Positions 18,231-26,048 of a stretch of DNA of 64,000 nucleotides are shown here, piece after piece; within the stretch, counting starts at the first letter, position 1, and every line of letters starts with the position of its first letter. This DNA is from Sandaracinaceae bacterium (GTDB lineage Bacteria > Myxococcota_A > Polyangia > Polyangiales > Sandaracinaceae): contig JAHBWG010000002.1 of the NCBI GenBank assembly GCA_019637095.1, positions 124,001 through 188,000 of the forward strand, in the 5' to 3' direction. Made by a program: the position numbers and the translations under genes. The notes under the pieces are model-generated. The model had not been told where the DNA came from. It was given only the letters and a program-made list of their open reading frames with translations, and made no database searches.

Positions 18231-18983
18231 GTGCAGGATCAGCTGAAGGCGTTCGTGAAGCTGGCGGAGATCGATCGGGCGGCGCGCCACCTCGAGGAGC
18301 AGCTCGAGGGCATCCCCGCCGAGCTCGAGGAGAGGCGGCTCGCCGTCTCGGCGCTCGAGCAGCTCGTGCTCGGGCAGAAGCGCGAGATGGACGACGCTGC
18401 GGCGTTGATCTCGGCGCAGGACGAGGACATCAAGCAACGCGCCGACATGCTCTCGCGCTCGAAGCAGAAGGGCGCGAAGGCGCGCAACATGCGCGAGGCC
18501 GAGGCGGCCGAGCGCGAGCTCGACGCCATCCGCCGGTCGATCAAGGACGGAGAGGCCGAGAAGGAGCGGCTCGAGGGCGTCATCGCGCAGATCCGCGAGG
18601 TGCTCGCCGAGCCGCTGCGCGAGCTCGAGGAGCAGAAGCGCGAGCTCGTCGAGGCAGAGGCGGCGAGCGGGCCGCGCCTCGAGACGCTGCGCGCCGAGCG
18701 CGAGGTGATCACGGCGGGTCGCCGTGAGGCGGCGGCGCTGATCCCCAAGCCGATCTTCCGCCGCTACGAGCGCCTGCGCACGCAGATCCACCCGACGCTC
18801 GCGGAGGCGCGCGACGGCGTCTGCACCGGCTGCCGGATGCAGATCGCGCCGCAGCTCTACAACCAGATCATCCGCGGCGACGACTTCTACCAGTGCCAGG
18901 CGTGCAACCGCTTCCTCTACCACCGCCGCGCGATCGGCGAGGAAGAGGTCACGGACGAGGGCGCCGGCGCCCCCCTCGAGTAG
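18231..18983 (+). CDS. Coiled-coil protein with C-terminal C4 zinc ribbon (CT398/CdsZ-like)
   Basis: A 250-residue protein. Residues ~1-190 form a long charged coiled coil (EEQLEGIPAELEERRLAVS, KARNMREAEAAERELDAIRR). The last 50 residues carry a zinc ribbon: CTGCRMQI ... FYQCQACNRFLYH, two CxxC pairs. This matches the conserved bacterial zinc-ribbon domain family PF02591. Roles proposed for family members include adaptor functions in secretion and motility; none can be assigned here. GTG 18231 is preferred over GTG 18189 because conserved sequence starts at QDQLKAFVKLAEID. It follows the tRNA and may share the rpoD transcript. Confidence 0.85.
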   Translation: MQDQLKAFVKLAEIDRAARHLEEQLEGIPAELEERRLAVSALEQLVLGQKREMDDAAALISAQDEDIKQRADMLSRSKQKGAKARNMREAEAAERELDAIRRSIKDGEAEKERLEGVIAQIREVLAEPLRELEEQKRELVEAEAASGPRLETLRAEREVITAGRREAAALIPKPIFRRYERLRTQIHPTLAEARDGVCTGCRMQIAPQLYNQIIRGDDFYQCQACNRFLYHRRAIGEEEVTDEGAGAPLE

Positions 18984-19005
18984 CCGCGCCCCGCGCGGAG
19001 CTGAC

Positions 19006-19926
19006 TCAGACGTACGTGAGCCAGGCGGCCACCGGCACCTCGACGCCGCGCACCACCTGGAAGTAGCGGTCCTGCACGCGCTTGGTCAGCGCGCCGCGCG
19101 CGCCGATGCCGATGCGGCGTCCGTCGATCTCGCGCACGGGCGTGACCTCGGCGGCGGTCCCGCACATGAAGACCTCGTCGGCGACGTAGAGCTCGTCGCG
19201 CGCGATCAGGCGCTCGCGCACCTCGACGCCCATCTCGCGGAGCAGCGTCATGATCGTGTCCCGCGTGATCCCGCCGAGGATGCTCGCGCCCTGGGGGGGC
19301 GTGCTCACGACGCCGTCGCGCACGACGAAGACGTTCTCGCCGCTCGCCTCGGAGACGTAGCCCTGCGCGTCGAGCAGGATCGCCTCCTGGAAGCCGGTCG
19401 TCAGGGCCTCGCGCTTGGCGAGGATCGAGTTGACGTAGTGGCCGACGATCTTGCCCTTCGCCATCAGCATGTTGACGCCCGGGCGCGTGAACGAGCTGAT
19501 GCGCGCGCGGATGCCCTTCTGGAGCCCTTCCTCACCGAGGTACGCGCCCCAGCGCCAGACCGCGATCGCGACCCGGGTCGGGTTGTTCATCGCGCCGAGG
19601 CCCATCGCGCCGTCGCCGACGAAGAACAGCGGCCGCAGGTAACACGAGTCGAGGCCGTTGACGCGCACGGTCTCGAGGCACGCGTCGCGGATCTGCTCGT
19701 GCGTGTAGGGCACCTCCATCGTCGCGATGTGGGCCGAGTCGAAGAGGCGCCGGACGTGCTCGTCGAGGCGGAAGATCGCGCTGCGTCCGTCCTCGGTGCG
19801 GTAGCAGCGGATGCCCTCGAAGGCGCCGAGGCCGTAGTGGAGGGTGTGCGTCAGGATGTGGACGTTCGCGTCCTCCCAGGCGACCAGCTCGCCATCCATC
19901 CAGATCTTCTCGACCTTGTCGACCAT
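19006..19926 (-). CDS. ilvE: Branched-chain amino acid aminotransferase (fold type IV PLP enzyme)
   Basis: A 306-residue enzyme interconverting Leu, Ile and Val with their 2-oxo acids. Family landmarks are LHYGLGAFEGIRCY near the N-terminus, the PLP-binding Lys159 in KGKIVGHYVNS, YVSEASGENVFVV and the phosphate-binding GGITRDTIMTL. Length equals E. coli IlvE. The ATG has GAGGAGGAG about 5 bases upstream. The gene is monocistronic in appearance: the convergent zinc-ribbon gene ends 22 bp away, and a hairpin repeat separates it from the PATAN gene upstream. Confidence 0.96.
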   Translation of the reverse strand: MVDKVEKIWMDGELVAWEDANVHILTHTLHYGLGAFEGIRCYRTEDGRSAIFRLDEHVRRLFDSAHIATMEVPYTHEQIRDACLETVRVNGLDSCYLRPLFFVGDGAMGLGAMNNPTRVAIAVWRWGAYLGEEGLQKGIRARISSFTRPGVNMLMAKGKIVGHYVNSILAKREALTTGFQEAILLDAQGYVSEASGENVFVVRDGVVSTPPQGASILGGITRDTIMTLLREMGVEVRERLIARDELYVADEVFMCGTAAEVTPVREIDGRRIGIGARGALTKRVQDRYFQVVRGVEVPVAAWLTYV

Positions 19927-19984
19927 CCGAGCTCCTCCTCGCGACCGACCCTAGCACACGCGCGCGAAGCGCCAGCCGCGCGAT

Positions 19985-20052
19985 GCCAGGTGTGGCCCCG
20001 GTGCGGCTTCGCCGCAGCGGGGGAGGGGTGCGAAGCACCCTCGGGAGATCAG
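19985..20052 (-). repeat. Stop-codon-linked hairpin repeat, copy 2
   Basis: Read on the minus strand it starts at the TGA of the PATAN gene (20049-20051). It contains GGGTGC/GCACCC with a 3-nt loop (20026-20040) and TGCGGC/GCCGCA with a 3-nt loop (20002-20016). The same building blocks recur in the other copies. Confidence 0.65.
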
Positions 20053-22577
20053 CGCCGCGCGATCGCGGCGAGCTCACGGTGCGCGTCGGCGTGGTCGGGC
20101 TCGAGGGCGAGGGCGCGCGCGTAGGCCTCGCGCGCCTCGTCGAGGCGCCCTGCGGCGACGAGGAGGCGCGCGGTGAGCGCGTGCGCGTCCGCGAGCTCGG
20201 GCGCGCGCCGGCGGCCGCGCTCCGCGTCGAGCACGCAGCGCTCGAGCAGGAGGGCGTCCTCGGGATCGGCGGCGTGGCGCGCCCACGCGAGGTGCACGGC
20301 GAAGTGGCCCTCTTCGGGGCACAGGCTCGCCGCCTCCTCGAACGCCGCGATCGCCTGATCGAACTGCGCCTTCGCCAGCGCGCGCTGCCCGCGGCGGAAG
20401 CGCCGCTCGGCCTTGAGCAGACGCTCGACCCGCTCGTCGAGCTCGCCGCTCGGTCGGGCGCGCAGCCCGGAGCCCGTCGCGTCGCGCTCCGGCGGCGCCT
20501 CGACCGCGGCGGAGGACGACGCGAGGGTGAGCTCCGCGCGCGCGGGAGGAGCCGGCGTCGGCTCGTCGTCGCGAGCCACCGCTTCGGGCGCGTCCGGCGC
20601 CTCCGGCGCGAGCGGCGCGCCGTTCGGGTCGGGCGCGCCGTGCGCGTCGGGCGCGGCTCGTCGTGCCGGCGCCTCGAGCGCGCGCGTGACGACGAGCCTC
20701 GCGGCGTCGTCCTCGGCCGTCGCGGGCGCGGCGGCGCGCAGCGCGTCGAGCTCGCGGGTCGCGGCGCGTGCGATCTCGCGCGCGCGGCGCGAGTCGGACG
20801 ACGGCGCGGCGGGCGCGTGCGGGCGCGGTCCGACGGTCGTGGCGTCGAGCTCGCGCGCCGCCACCGGGGGCGTGGTGTCTCGCGCGCGCTCCATCTCCGG
20901 CGCGTCGGACGGCGGGCTCGCGCGGAAGCTCGGCGGGATCGCCGGGCTGTACGGTCGGGGCCGCGACGGTTCGGGGCGCGATCCCACGGTCGTCGCGTCG
21001 AGGTCGCGCTCCGCGGGTGGCGCCGGCCCATCATCGCGTGCGTGTGCGTCGACGCGGTGCGGCGCGACGCGGGTCCCGTCGGAGTCCGCGTCCTCGACAC
21101 GCGCCGGCGGCGGCTCGGACGCGGCGGGGTCGAGCGGGATCGCGATCGCCGAGGACGAAGGCAGGGTCGGCGCCGCGGACGGAACGCTCGGCAGCGTCGC
21201 GGCGGGTCGCGCGCGCGCGCGGAGCGGCTCGGTCGAGAGCTCGAGCGCGTCGAGGCAGTGCATCGCGTAGAGGAGGATCGCGGCGCGCCCCGGGTCGCTG
21301 CTGCCCGCGAGCAGCTCGCCGATCGTCCGCGTGCCGTCCGCGCGCTGGATGACGGTCCGCAGGCCGCGCTCGTCCGCGAGCGGGAGGAACCGCACGAGCT
21401 TGCGCGCGCGCGGGATCGCGAACCGCTCCGCGCTCGCCTCGAGCGCCGCGCGCACTTCGCGCGGGTCCTGCGTCGCGGCGAGACCGCGATAGACGATCTC
21501 GGCGAGCCCGAGCTCGAGGTCGATCACGTCCGGCGGCGCGTCGCGGTCCGGCGCGAACCGGAACGTTCCGTCGCGCCACGCGAACAGCTCGAACAGCTTG
21601 AGCCGCATCTGGTGCGCGAGCGCCTCCGAGAGCTCGAGCGGCTGGATCGCCCCCATCTCGACGAGCACCTCGCCTTGTCGGCCCTCGCCCCGGCGCACCG
21701 CCTCGAGGGACTCGCGCAGCGCCACCGGCCCGATCTTCCGCATCCGGGCGAGCACCTGTCCGAGGCACTCGCCCAGGACGTTGCTCTCGACGTGGACGGG
21801 CACGCCCGCGCGGAAGTAGACGACCTTGGTCGGCTCGCTCCCCTCGGTCGTCTGTCGCCGGTCCGGCGGGTGGACGCACACGAGCGCGCCCGTCGCGCGG
21901 TGCTCCGCGGTCCAGTGCAGCACGCGCGCGAACGACGTGTCGGCGAACCGCCCGCTCAGCGCCGCGACCTCGCCGTCGAACTCCTCGGCCAGCGCGCGGA
22001 CCGCGCGACCCTCGACGCGACCGTCGGTGTCGCGCCACTCCGACGAGGCGGAGACCGGCTCGTCCTGGGTCGAGTCCTCGTCCGTTCGCGCCTCCGACGG
22101 GGTCGCCTCGGGCGGCGCGGGGATCGATCCGCTCGACGAGCGCCGCCGCTCGACCTCGAGCAGCGCGTGCTCGGTGGAGAGCACGCGCGTCTCGGCGGTG
22201 TGCGGCTCGACCGCGGCGGCGCGCGCGACGACCGCTCCCAGGGCCGCCAGATCCAGCGGCCCGACGAGCGCGGCGAACGCGTCCACCGACTCGCCGAGGG
22301 CGGCGAGCGGTCCGTCGTCGGGCTCGTGCGTCGCGGTCAGCACCACGCGCGCACGCCGCCCGCCCGGCATCCAGCGGATCGCCTCCGCGGTCGTCACGCC
22401 ATCTCGCCCCTCGAGGTCGTAGTCCACGACCACGACGTCGCTCGGCTCCTGGATGAAGCGGTCCATCGCGCGCTCGCCGCTCGTGACCGCGCGCACGTCG
22501 AGTCCGAGCGCGGCGAGCGCGGCGACGACGCGCGCGCTGGCCTCGGGGTCCGCGAGCACGACGAGCACACGCGTCAC
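20049..22577 (-). CDS. Pseudo-receiver / PATAN (DUF4388) / TPR regulatory protein
   Basis: An 842-residue multidomain protein. Residues ~1-115 are a receiver-like domain that keeps the acceptor Asp (VVVVDYDLEGRDG), but the usual Lys-Pro near its end reads VGPLDL, so the conserved Lys is missing. Residues ~185-400 are a PATAN/DUF4388 domain (SGRFADTSFARVLHWTAEHR ... KVVYFRAGVPVHVESN ... LGQVLARMRKIG). A long Pro/Ala/Ser-rich linker (~455-720) contains two near-copies of a LDATTVGxRP motif. The C-terminal ~110 residues form TPR-like repeats (FDQAIAAFEEAASLCPEEGH; YARALALEPDHADAHRELAA). PATAN domains are linked to gliding and predation regulators. The GTG start overlaps the glnE stop (GTGA), so the two genes are translationally coupled. 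Confidence 0.85.
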   Translation of the reverse strand: MTRVLVVLADPEASARVVAALAALGLDVRAVTSGERAMDRFIQEPSDVVVVDYDLEGRDGVTTAEAIRWMPGGRRARVVLTATHEPDDGPLAALGESVDAFAALVGPLDLAALGAVVARAAAVEPHTAETRVLSTEHALLEVERRRSSSGSIPAPPEATPSEARTDEDSTQDEPVSASSEWRDTDGRVEGRAVRALAEEFDGEVAALSGRFADTSFARVLHWTAEHRATGALVCVHPPDRRQTTEGSEPTKVVYFRAGVPVHVESNVLGECLGQVLARMRKIGPVALRESLEAVRRGEGRQGEVLVEMGAIQPLELSEALAHQMRLKLFELFAWRDGTFRFAPDRDAPPDVIDLELGLAEIVYRGLAATQDPREVRAALEASAERFAIPRARKLVRFLPLADERGLRTVIQRADGTRTIGELLAGSSDPGRAAILLYAMHCLDALELSTEPLRARARPAATLPSVPSAAPTLPSSSAIAIPLDPAASEPPPARVEDADSDGTRVAPHRVDAHARDDGPAPPAERDLDATTVGSRPEPSRPRPYSPAIPPSFRASPPSDAPEMERARDTTPPVAARELDATTVGPRPHAPAAPSSDSRRAREIARAATRELDALRAAAPATAEDDAARLVVTRALEAPARRAAPDAHGAPDPNGAPLAPEAPDAPEAVARDDEPTPAPPARAELTLASSSAAVEAPPERDATGSGLRARPSGELDERVERLLKAERRFRRGQRALAKAQFDQAIAAFEEAASLCPEEGHFAVHLAWARHAADPEDALLLERCVLDAERGRRRAPELADAHALTARLLVAAGRLDEAREAYARALALEPDHADAHRELAAIARR

Positions 22578-25378
22578 GGCGCGCGCTCCTCCCATGGGGC
22601 CGGCGCGTCGACGGGCGCGACGTGCTCTTCGAAGAGCGCGCGCGCGCTCTGGGCGCGGGTGCGGTAGCTCTGCGTGAGGGCCTCGGCGCGACGCATTCCG
22701 TCGCGCGCGTGGATCGACAGCATGCGGGCCACGTGCGAGCCGCTCCGCCCGTCGGGCTCGAGCGTCGGCTCCCGGTGCTCGTCGTACAGCTTGAGCGCCA
22801 GCTCGACGTCGCGCAGGAGCGCGTGGCTCGAGCGCAGGGCGTCCGCCTCGTGGGCGCGGAGGTGGCCGTGCGCGGCGAGCGCCTCGATCGCCTCGGCGGT
22901 GCTCGGCGTGCGCACGCCGAGGTCGTGTCCATGCCGCATCTGAAGCCACTGGACGAGGAGCTCGACGTCGGTGAGGCCCCCGTATCCGAGCTTCGGATGG
23001 TATCGGGTGGCCGTCTCGCCGGCCAGCTCGCGCTGCATGCGCCCGCGGATGCGCGCGAGCTCGTCGGGGGGCGTCGGCCCCTCGAGGTAAGCCAGGCGGG
23101 TGAAGCGTCGCGCGACCTCCTCGCCAGCCATCGGATCGCCCGCGACCGGCCGCGCGCGGATCAGCGCCTGGCGCTCCCACGCGGCCGCCTCGCCGGCGTG
23201 GTAGTGGTCGAACGCGGAGAACGAGACGACCAGCGTCCCGCGGCTCCCGCTCGGGCGTAGGCGGGTGTCGGTCTCGTAGCCGGGTCCCTCGGCGTCTCGC
23301 TGCCGCAAGAGGAGCATCGTCCGCTGCGCGATGCGCGTGAACAGCTCCGCGTGCGTCACGCCCCGGTCCGTCTCCCCGTCGCGGTCGTAGAGGAACACGA
23401 GGTCGAGATCGCCACCGAAGCCGAGCTCGCGCCCGCCGAGCTTGCCCATCGCCACGACGACGAGCGACGCGCCGGCGGGCGCGCCCCAGCGCGCGCACGC
23501 CCAGGCGCGCGCGGCGGCGAGCGCGGCGCGGATCTGCGCCTCGGCGAGGGTGCTGAGCCGGTCGGTGGCGAGCGCGCGGTCCGCCTCGCGCGCGACGTAC
23601 GCGAGCCCGACTTCGAGCGTGAACGTGCGCTTGAGGCGGCGCAGCTCGCGCACGACGAGCTCCTCGTCGGGGGGCGCGTCGAAGGGCCCCGCGTGCGGAG
23701 CGTGCGCCGCCTCGATCGCCTCGCGCGTCGGCGTCTCGCTCGAGAGCAGGAGGTCGAGGTCCTCGGGGTGGCCCACGAGCGCGGCCGAGAGCGTCCCGCT
23801 CGCGCCGAAGAGCCCGATGAGCCGTCGCATCACGCGTGGCCGCTCGAGCAAGAGCCGCCCGTACGCGGCGGCGTTGCCGAGGCGGGCGAAGAAGTCCGCG
23901 AGCGAGCGCAGCGCGGCGTCGGGATCCGCCGCCCCGCCGACCTCCGCGAAGAGCGCCCGCCCGAGCTCGGGCGCGGTCTCCCGAGACACGGGTCCGAACG
24001 GGCCGTCCGCGCGCCGCGCCATGCGCGAGAGGTGCGTCGCCGACTCGTGCGCGTCGTTCACGTCGAGCAGCGCGGCGAGCGGCTCGGCGAGCACGTCGGG
24101 ATCGGCGCCGGACGCGACGGCGTCGAGGAGCCCCTCCGCGGCGCCGGGGTCCGGCTCGTGCTCCGGCAGGACGGAGTCGAAGAGCGCCGCGACGTCGCGC
24201 TGCGCACGCTCGAGCGCGCGGCGGAGCTCGTCCGCGCTCGCGTGGCCGAGGCTCCACGCGATGCGCTCGAGCGCCTCGGGCTCCGCCGGCAGGGTGTGGG
24301 TCTGGTAGCCGCACCACACGTGGATGCGATGCTCGACCCGCCGGAGCAGCGCCCACGCGTGCGCGAGCGTCTCCGCCTCGCGGTCGGTCACGAGCCCGGC
24401 CGCGGCGAGGCGCCGCAACCCCTCGAGGGTCCCCGGGACGCGCAGCGCAGGATCGCGCCCACCCCAGACGAGCTGCAGCGTCTGGACGAAGAACTCCGCC
24501 TCGCGGATCCCGCCGCGCCCGAGCTTCACGTCGCGCGTCTCGTCGGCGCTGAGCTCGCGCCGCGAGCGACGCAACATTTCTTGCATCGAATAGGCAATGG
24601 TCGGATCGGGGTCGCGTCGGAACACGAAGGGACGCAGCGCCTCGAGGAGCGCCTCGCCGAAGGCGAGGTCGCCCGCGACCGGCCGCGCGCGCAACAGGGC
24701 CGCGCGCTCCCACGGGCGGCCCCACGACTCGTAGTAGCGCTCGGCGCTCGCGAGCGAGTTCACGAGCGGGCCGCGCGAGCCCTCGGGCCGCAGGCGCAGG
24801 TCGACCCGGAAGCAGAACCCGTCCTCGGTCACCTCGCTCAGCGCGGAGGCGGCGCGGCGCACGACGCGCGAGTAGAGCTCGTGCACCGAGAGCGAGGGAT
24901 CCCCCTCGACCGCGTCGTCGTCGGTCTCGTAGAAGAAGACGAGGTCCACGTCGCTGCCGAGGTTGAGCTCGAGGCCTCCGAGCTTGCCCATCCCCAGGAC
25001 GGTGAGCGGGACCGCCGAGCGGCCGCGGAGCTCGGCCTCCCGGGCGCGGGCGCCCTCGAGGGCGGCGTCGATCACGACGGAGGCCAGGTGGGCCATCTCC
25101 GCCGAGGTCTCCTCGACGTCGGCGAGGCGCAGGACCTCCCGCAGCGCGATGCGGACCACGCCTCGGTGGCGGAAGCGCCGCAGCGAGCGCCGGTGGGCCG
25201 GCGAGTCCGTCGGTACGAGCGTCGCGGCCAGCTCGGCTGCCAGCGTATCCCGATCCGCGCCGAGCTCGAGCGGTCGGGCGAGCACGTCGTCGAGCAGGGC
25301 GGGGTCCGCGCGGGCGAGCCCGAGCAGCCCGCGCGCGTGCTCGATCAGCGCCTTCTCCGCCTTGTCCTTCGAGATCAT
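22574..25378 (-). CDS. glnE: Bifunctional glutamine synthetase adenylyltransferase/deadenylase
   Basis: A 934-residue enzyme with two nucleotidyltransferase modules, the same size as E. coli GlnE (~945). The N-terminal module has VLGMGKLGGLELNLGSDVDL and the C-terminal module VVAMGKLGGRELGFGGDLDL, each with the D-x-D metal site. The N-terminal half removes and the C-terminal half adds AMP to glutamine synthetase, under control of PII. A short stretch around 24571-24600 (SMQEMLRRSRRELS) uses unusually AT-rich codons. The ATG at 25376-25378 is divergent from yajC. The PATAN protein is cotranscribed downstream, an unusual partner for nitrogen control. Confidence 0.96.
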   Translation of the reverse strand: MISKDKAEKALIEHARGLLGLARADPALLDDVLARPLELGADRDTLAAELAATLVPTDSPAHRRSLRRFRHRGVVRIALREVLRLADVEETSAEMAHLASVVIDAALEGARAREAELRGRSAVPLTVLGMGKLGGLELNLGSDVDLVFFYETDDDAVEGDPSLSVHELYSRVVRRAASALSEVTEDGFCFRVDLRLRPEGSRGPLVNSLASAERYYESWGRPWERAALLRARPVAGDLAFGEALLEALRPFVFRRDPDPTIAYSMQEMLRRSRRELSADETRDVKLGRGGIREAEFFVQTLQLVWGGRDPALRVPGTLEGLRRLAAAGLVTDREAETLAHAWALLRRVEHRIHVWCGYQTHTLPAEPEALERIAWSLGHASADELRRALERAQRDVAALFDSVLPEHEPDPGAAEGLLDAVASGADPDVLAEPLAALLDVNDAHESATHLSRMARRADGPFGPVSRETAPELGRALFAEVGGAADPDAALRSLADFFARLGNAAAYGRLLLERPRVMRRLIGLFGASGTLSAALVGHPEDLDLLLSSETPTREAIEAAHAPHAGPFDAPPDEELVVRELRRLKRTFTLEVGLAYVAREADRALATDRLSTLAEAQIRAALAAARAWACARWGAPAGASLVVVAMGKLGGRELGFGGDLDLVFLYDRDGETDRGVTHAELFTRIAQRTMLLLRQRDAEGPGYETDTRLRPSGSRGTLVVSFSAFDHYHAGEAAAWERQALIRARPVAGDPMAGEEVARRFTRLAYLEGPTPPDELARIRGRMQRELAGETATRYHPKLGYGGLTDVELLVQWLQMRHGHDLGVRTPSTAEAIEALAAHGHLRAHEADALRSSHALLRDVELALKLYDEHREPTLEPDGRSGSHVARMLSIHARDGMRRAEALTQSYRTRAQSARALFEEHVAPVDAPAPWEERAP

Positions 25379-25405
25379 TTGGGAATTCGTCTTTCGCTCC
25401 GCCGG

Positions 25406-25434
25406 TTGACGCTCCTCCGACCGTAGAGTACAAC
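25406..25434 (+). promoter_or_regulatory. Strong sigma-70 promoter candidate for yajC-secD-secF
   Basis: TTGACG (25406-25411), an exact 17-bp spacer and TACAAC (25429-25434): one mismatch in the -35 and two in the -10. It lies in the glnE/yajC divergent gap and predicts a start near 25441, giving a ~110-nt leader before yajC. Confidence 0.6.
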
Positions 25435-25498
25435 CCCGCGGCCCTGCCGGATGGGGCGGCGTTCACGCCCCTGGAATAGAGCCGGCCGAACGAGGGTA

Positions 25499-25525
25499 CG
25501 GGCGAGCACCGTCAGGGCTCGCCCG
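25499..25525 (+). promoter_or_regulatory. Leader hairpin upstream of yajC
   Basis: CGGGCGAG (25499-25506) pairs perfectly with CTCGCCCG (25518-25525), an 8-bp stem with an 11-nt loop, 28 bp upstream of the yajC GTG. It would be in the 5' UTR if the TTGACG/TACAAC promoter is used. Whether it attenuates transcription, shapes translation or is incidental is unknown. Confidence 0.35.
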
Positions 25526-25553
25526 AGCGGTCTGTGCGAGACGGGTAGACTAC

Positions 25554-26045
25554 GTGCACACGGTTTTCCTCGAGCTCCTGTGGTGGCTCCAACACCCTGG
25601 GTCCGGCAGCGGCGGCGGCAGCGGAGGCGGTGGCGGAGCCGCCGACGCGGCGGCGGGCGGCGGCTACAGCTGCGCCATGCAGGGCGGGCTGATGCTCGTC
25701 ATGCTGGTGGTCTTCTACTTCTTCCTGATCCGGCCCGAGCAGAAGCGGCGCAAGGAGCAGGAGGAGATGCTCAACTCGATCCGGAAGGGGTCGAAGGTGC
25801 GGACCGCCGGGGGAATCCTCGGCGAGGTCGTCTCCATCCAGGACGGCGAGGTGATCCTGCAGATCGCCAAGGGCGTCCGGGTGAACATCCTCCGCGCCAA
25901 CATCTCGACGGTCGAGTCGGACAAGTCGTCGGACGCGAAGTCGTCGGACGCGAAGTCGTCGGACGCGAAGTCGTCGGACGCGAAGTCGTCGGACGCCGGC
26001 AAGGACGCCGGCAAGGACGGCGACGACGCGAAGGAAGGTGCCTGA
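25554..26045 (+). CDS. yajC: Sec translocase auxiliary subunit YajC
   Basis: A 163-residue membrane protein. One transmembrane helix (GGLMLVMLVVFYFFLIRPEQ) is followed by the conserved cytoplasmic YajC domain (RRKEQEEMLNSIRKGSKVRT ... GGILGEVVSIQDGEVIL). It is longer than usual: a Gly/Ser-rich N-terminal segment of ~35 residues precedes the helix, and the C-terminus ends in five KSSDA repeats followed by GKDAGKDG. YajC binds SecDF and supports preprotein export. GTG start; secD begins 4 bp after the stop. Confidence 0.95.
   Translation: MHTVFLELLWWLQHPGSGSGGGSGGGGGAADAAAGGGYSCAMQGGLMLVMLVVFYFFLIRPEQKRRKEQEEMLNSIRKGSKVRTAGGILGEVVSIQDGEVILQIAKGVRVNILRANISTVESDKSSDAKSSDAKSSDAKSSDAKSSDAGKDAGKDGDDAKEGA
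25923..25997 (+). repeat. 15-bp tandem repeat x5 inside yajC (KSSDA)
   Basis: Five head-to-tail copies of AAGTCGTCGGACGCG (the last ends GCC), in frame and nearly identical at DNA level, encode KSSDA repeats in the hydrophilic YajC tail. Near-identity suggests recent expansion by slippage. Copy-number changes would stay in frame. Confidence 0.95.
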
Positions 26046-26048
26046 GCC

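Noticed and set aside
24571-24600. Low-GC island in glnE as an internal promoter
   Set aside because: No -35/-10 pair with acceptable spacing was found in either direction; probably only local codon choice.
25923-25997. CRISPR-like array
   Set aside because: Units are contiguous with no spacers and encode in-frame KSSDA repeats of YajC.
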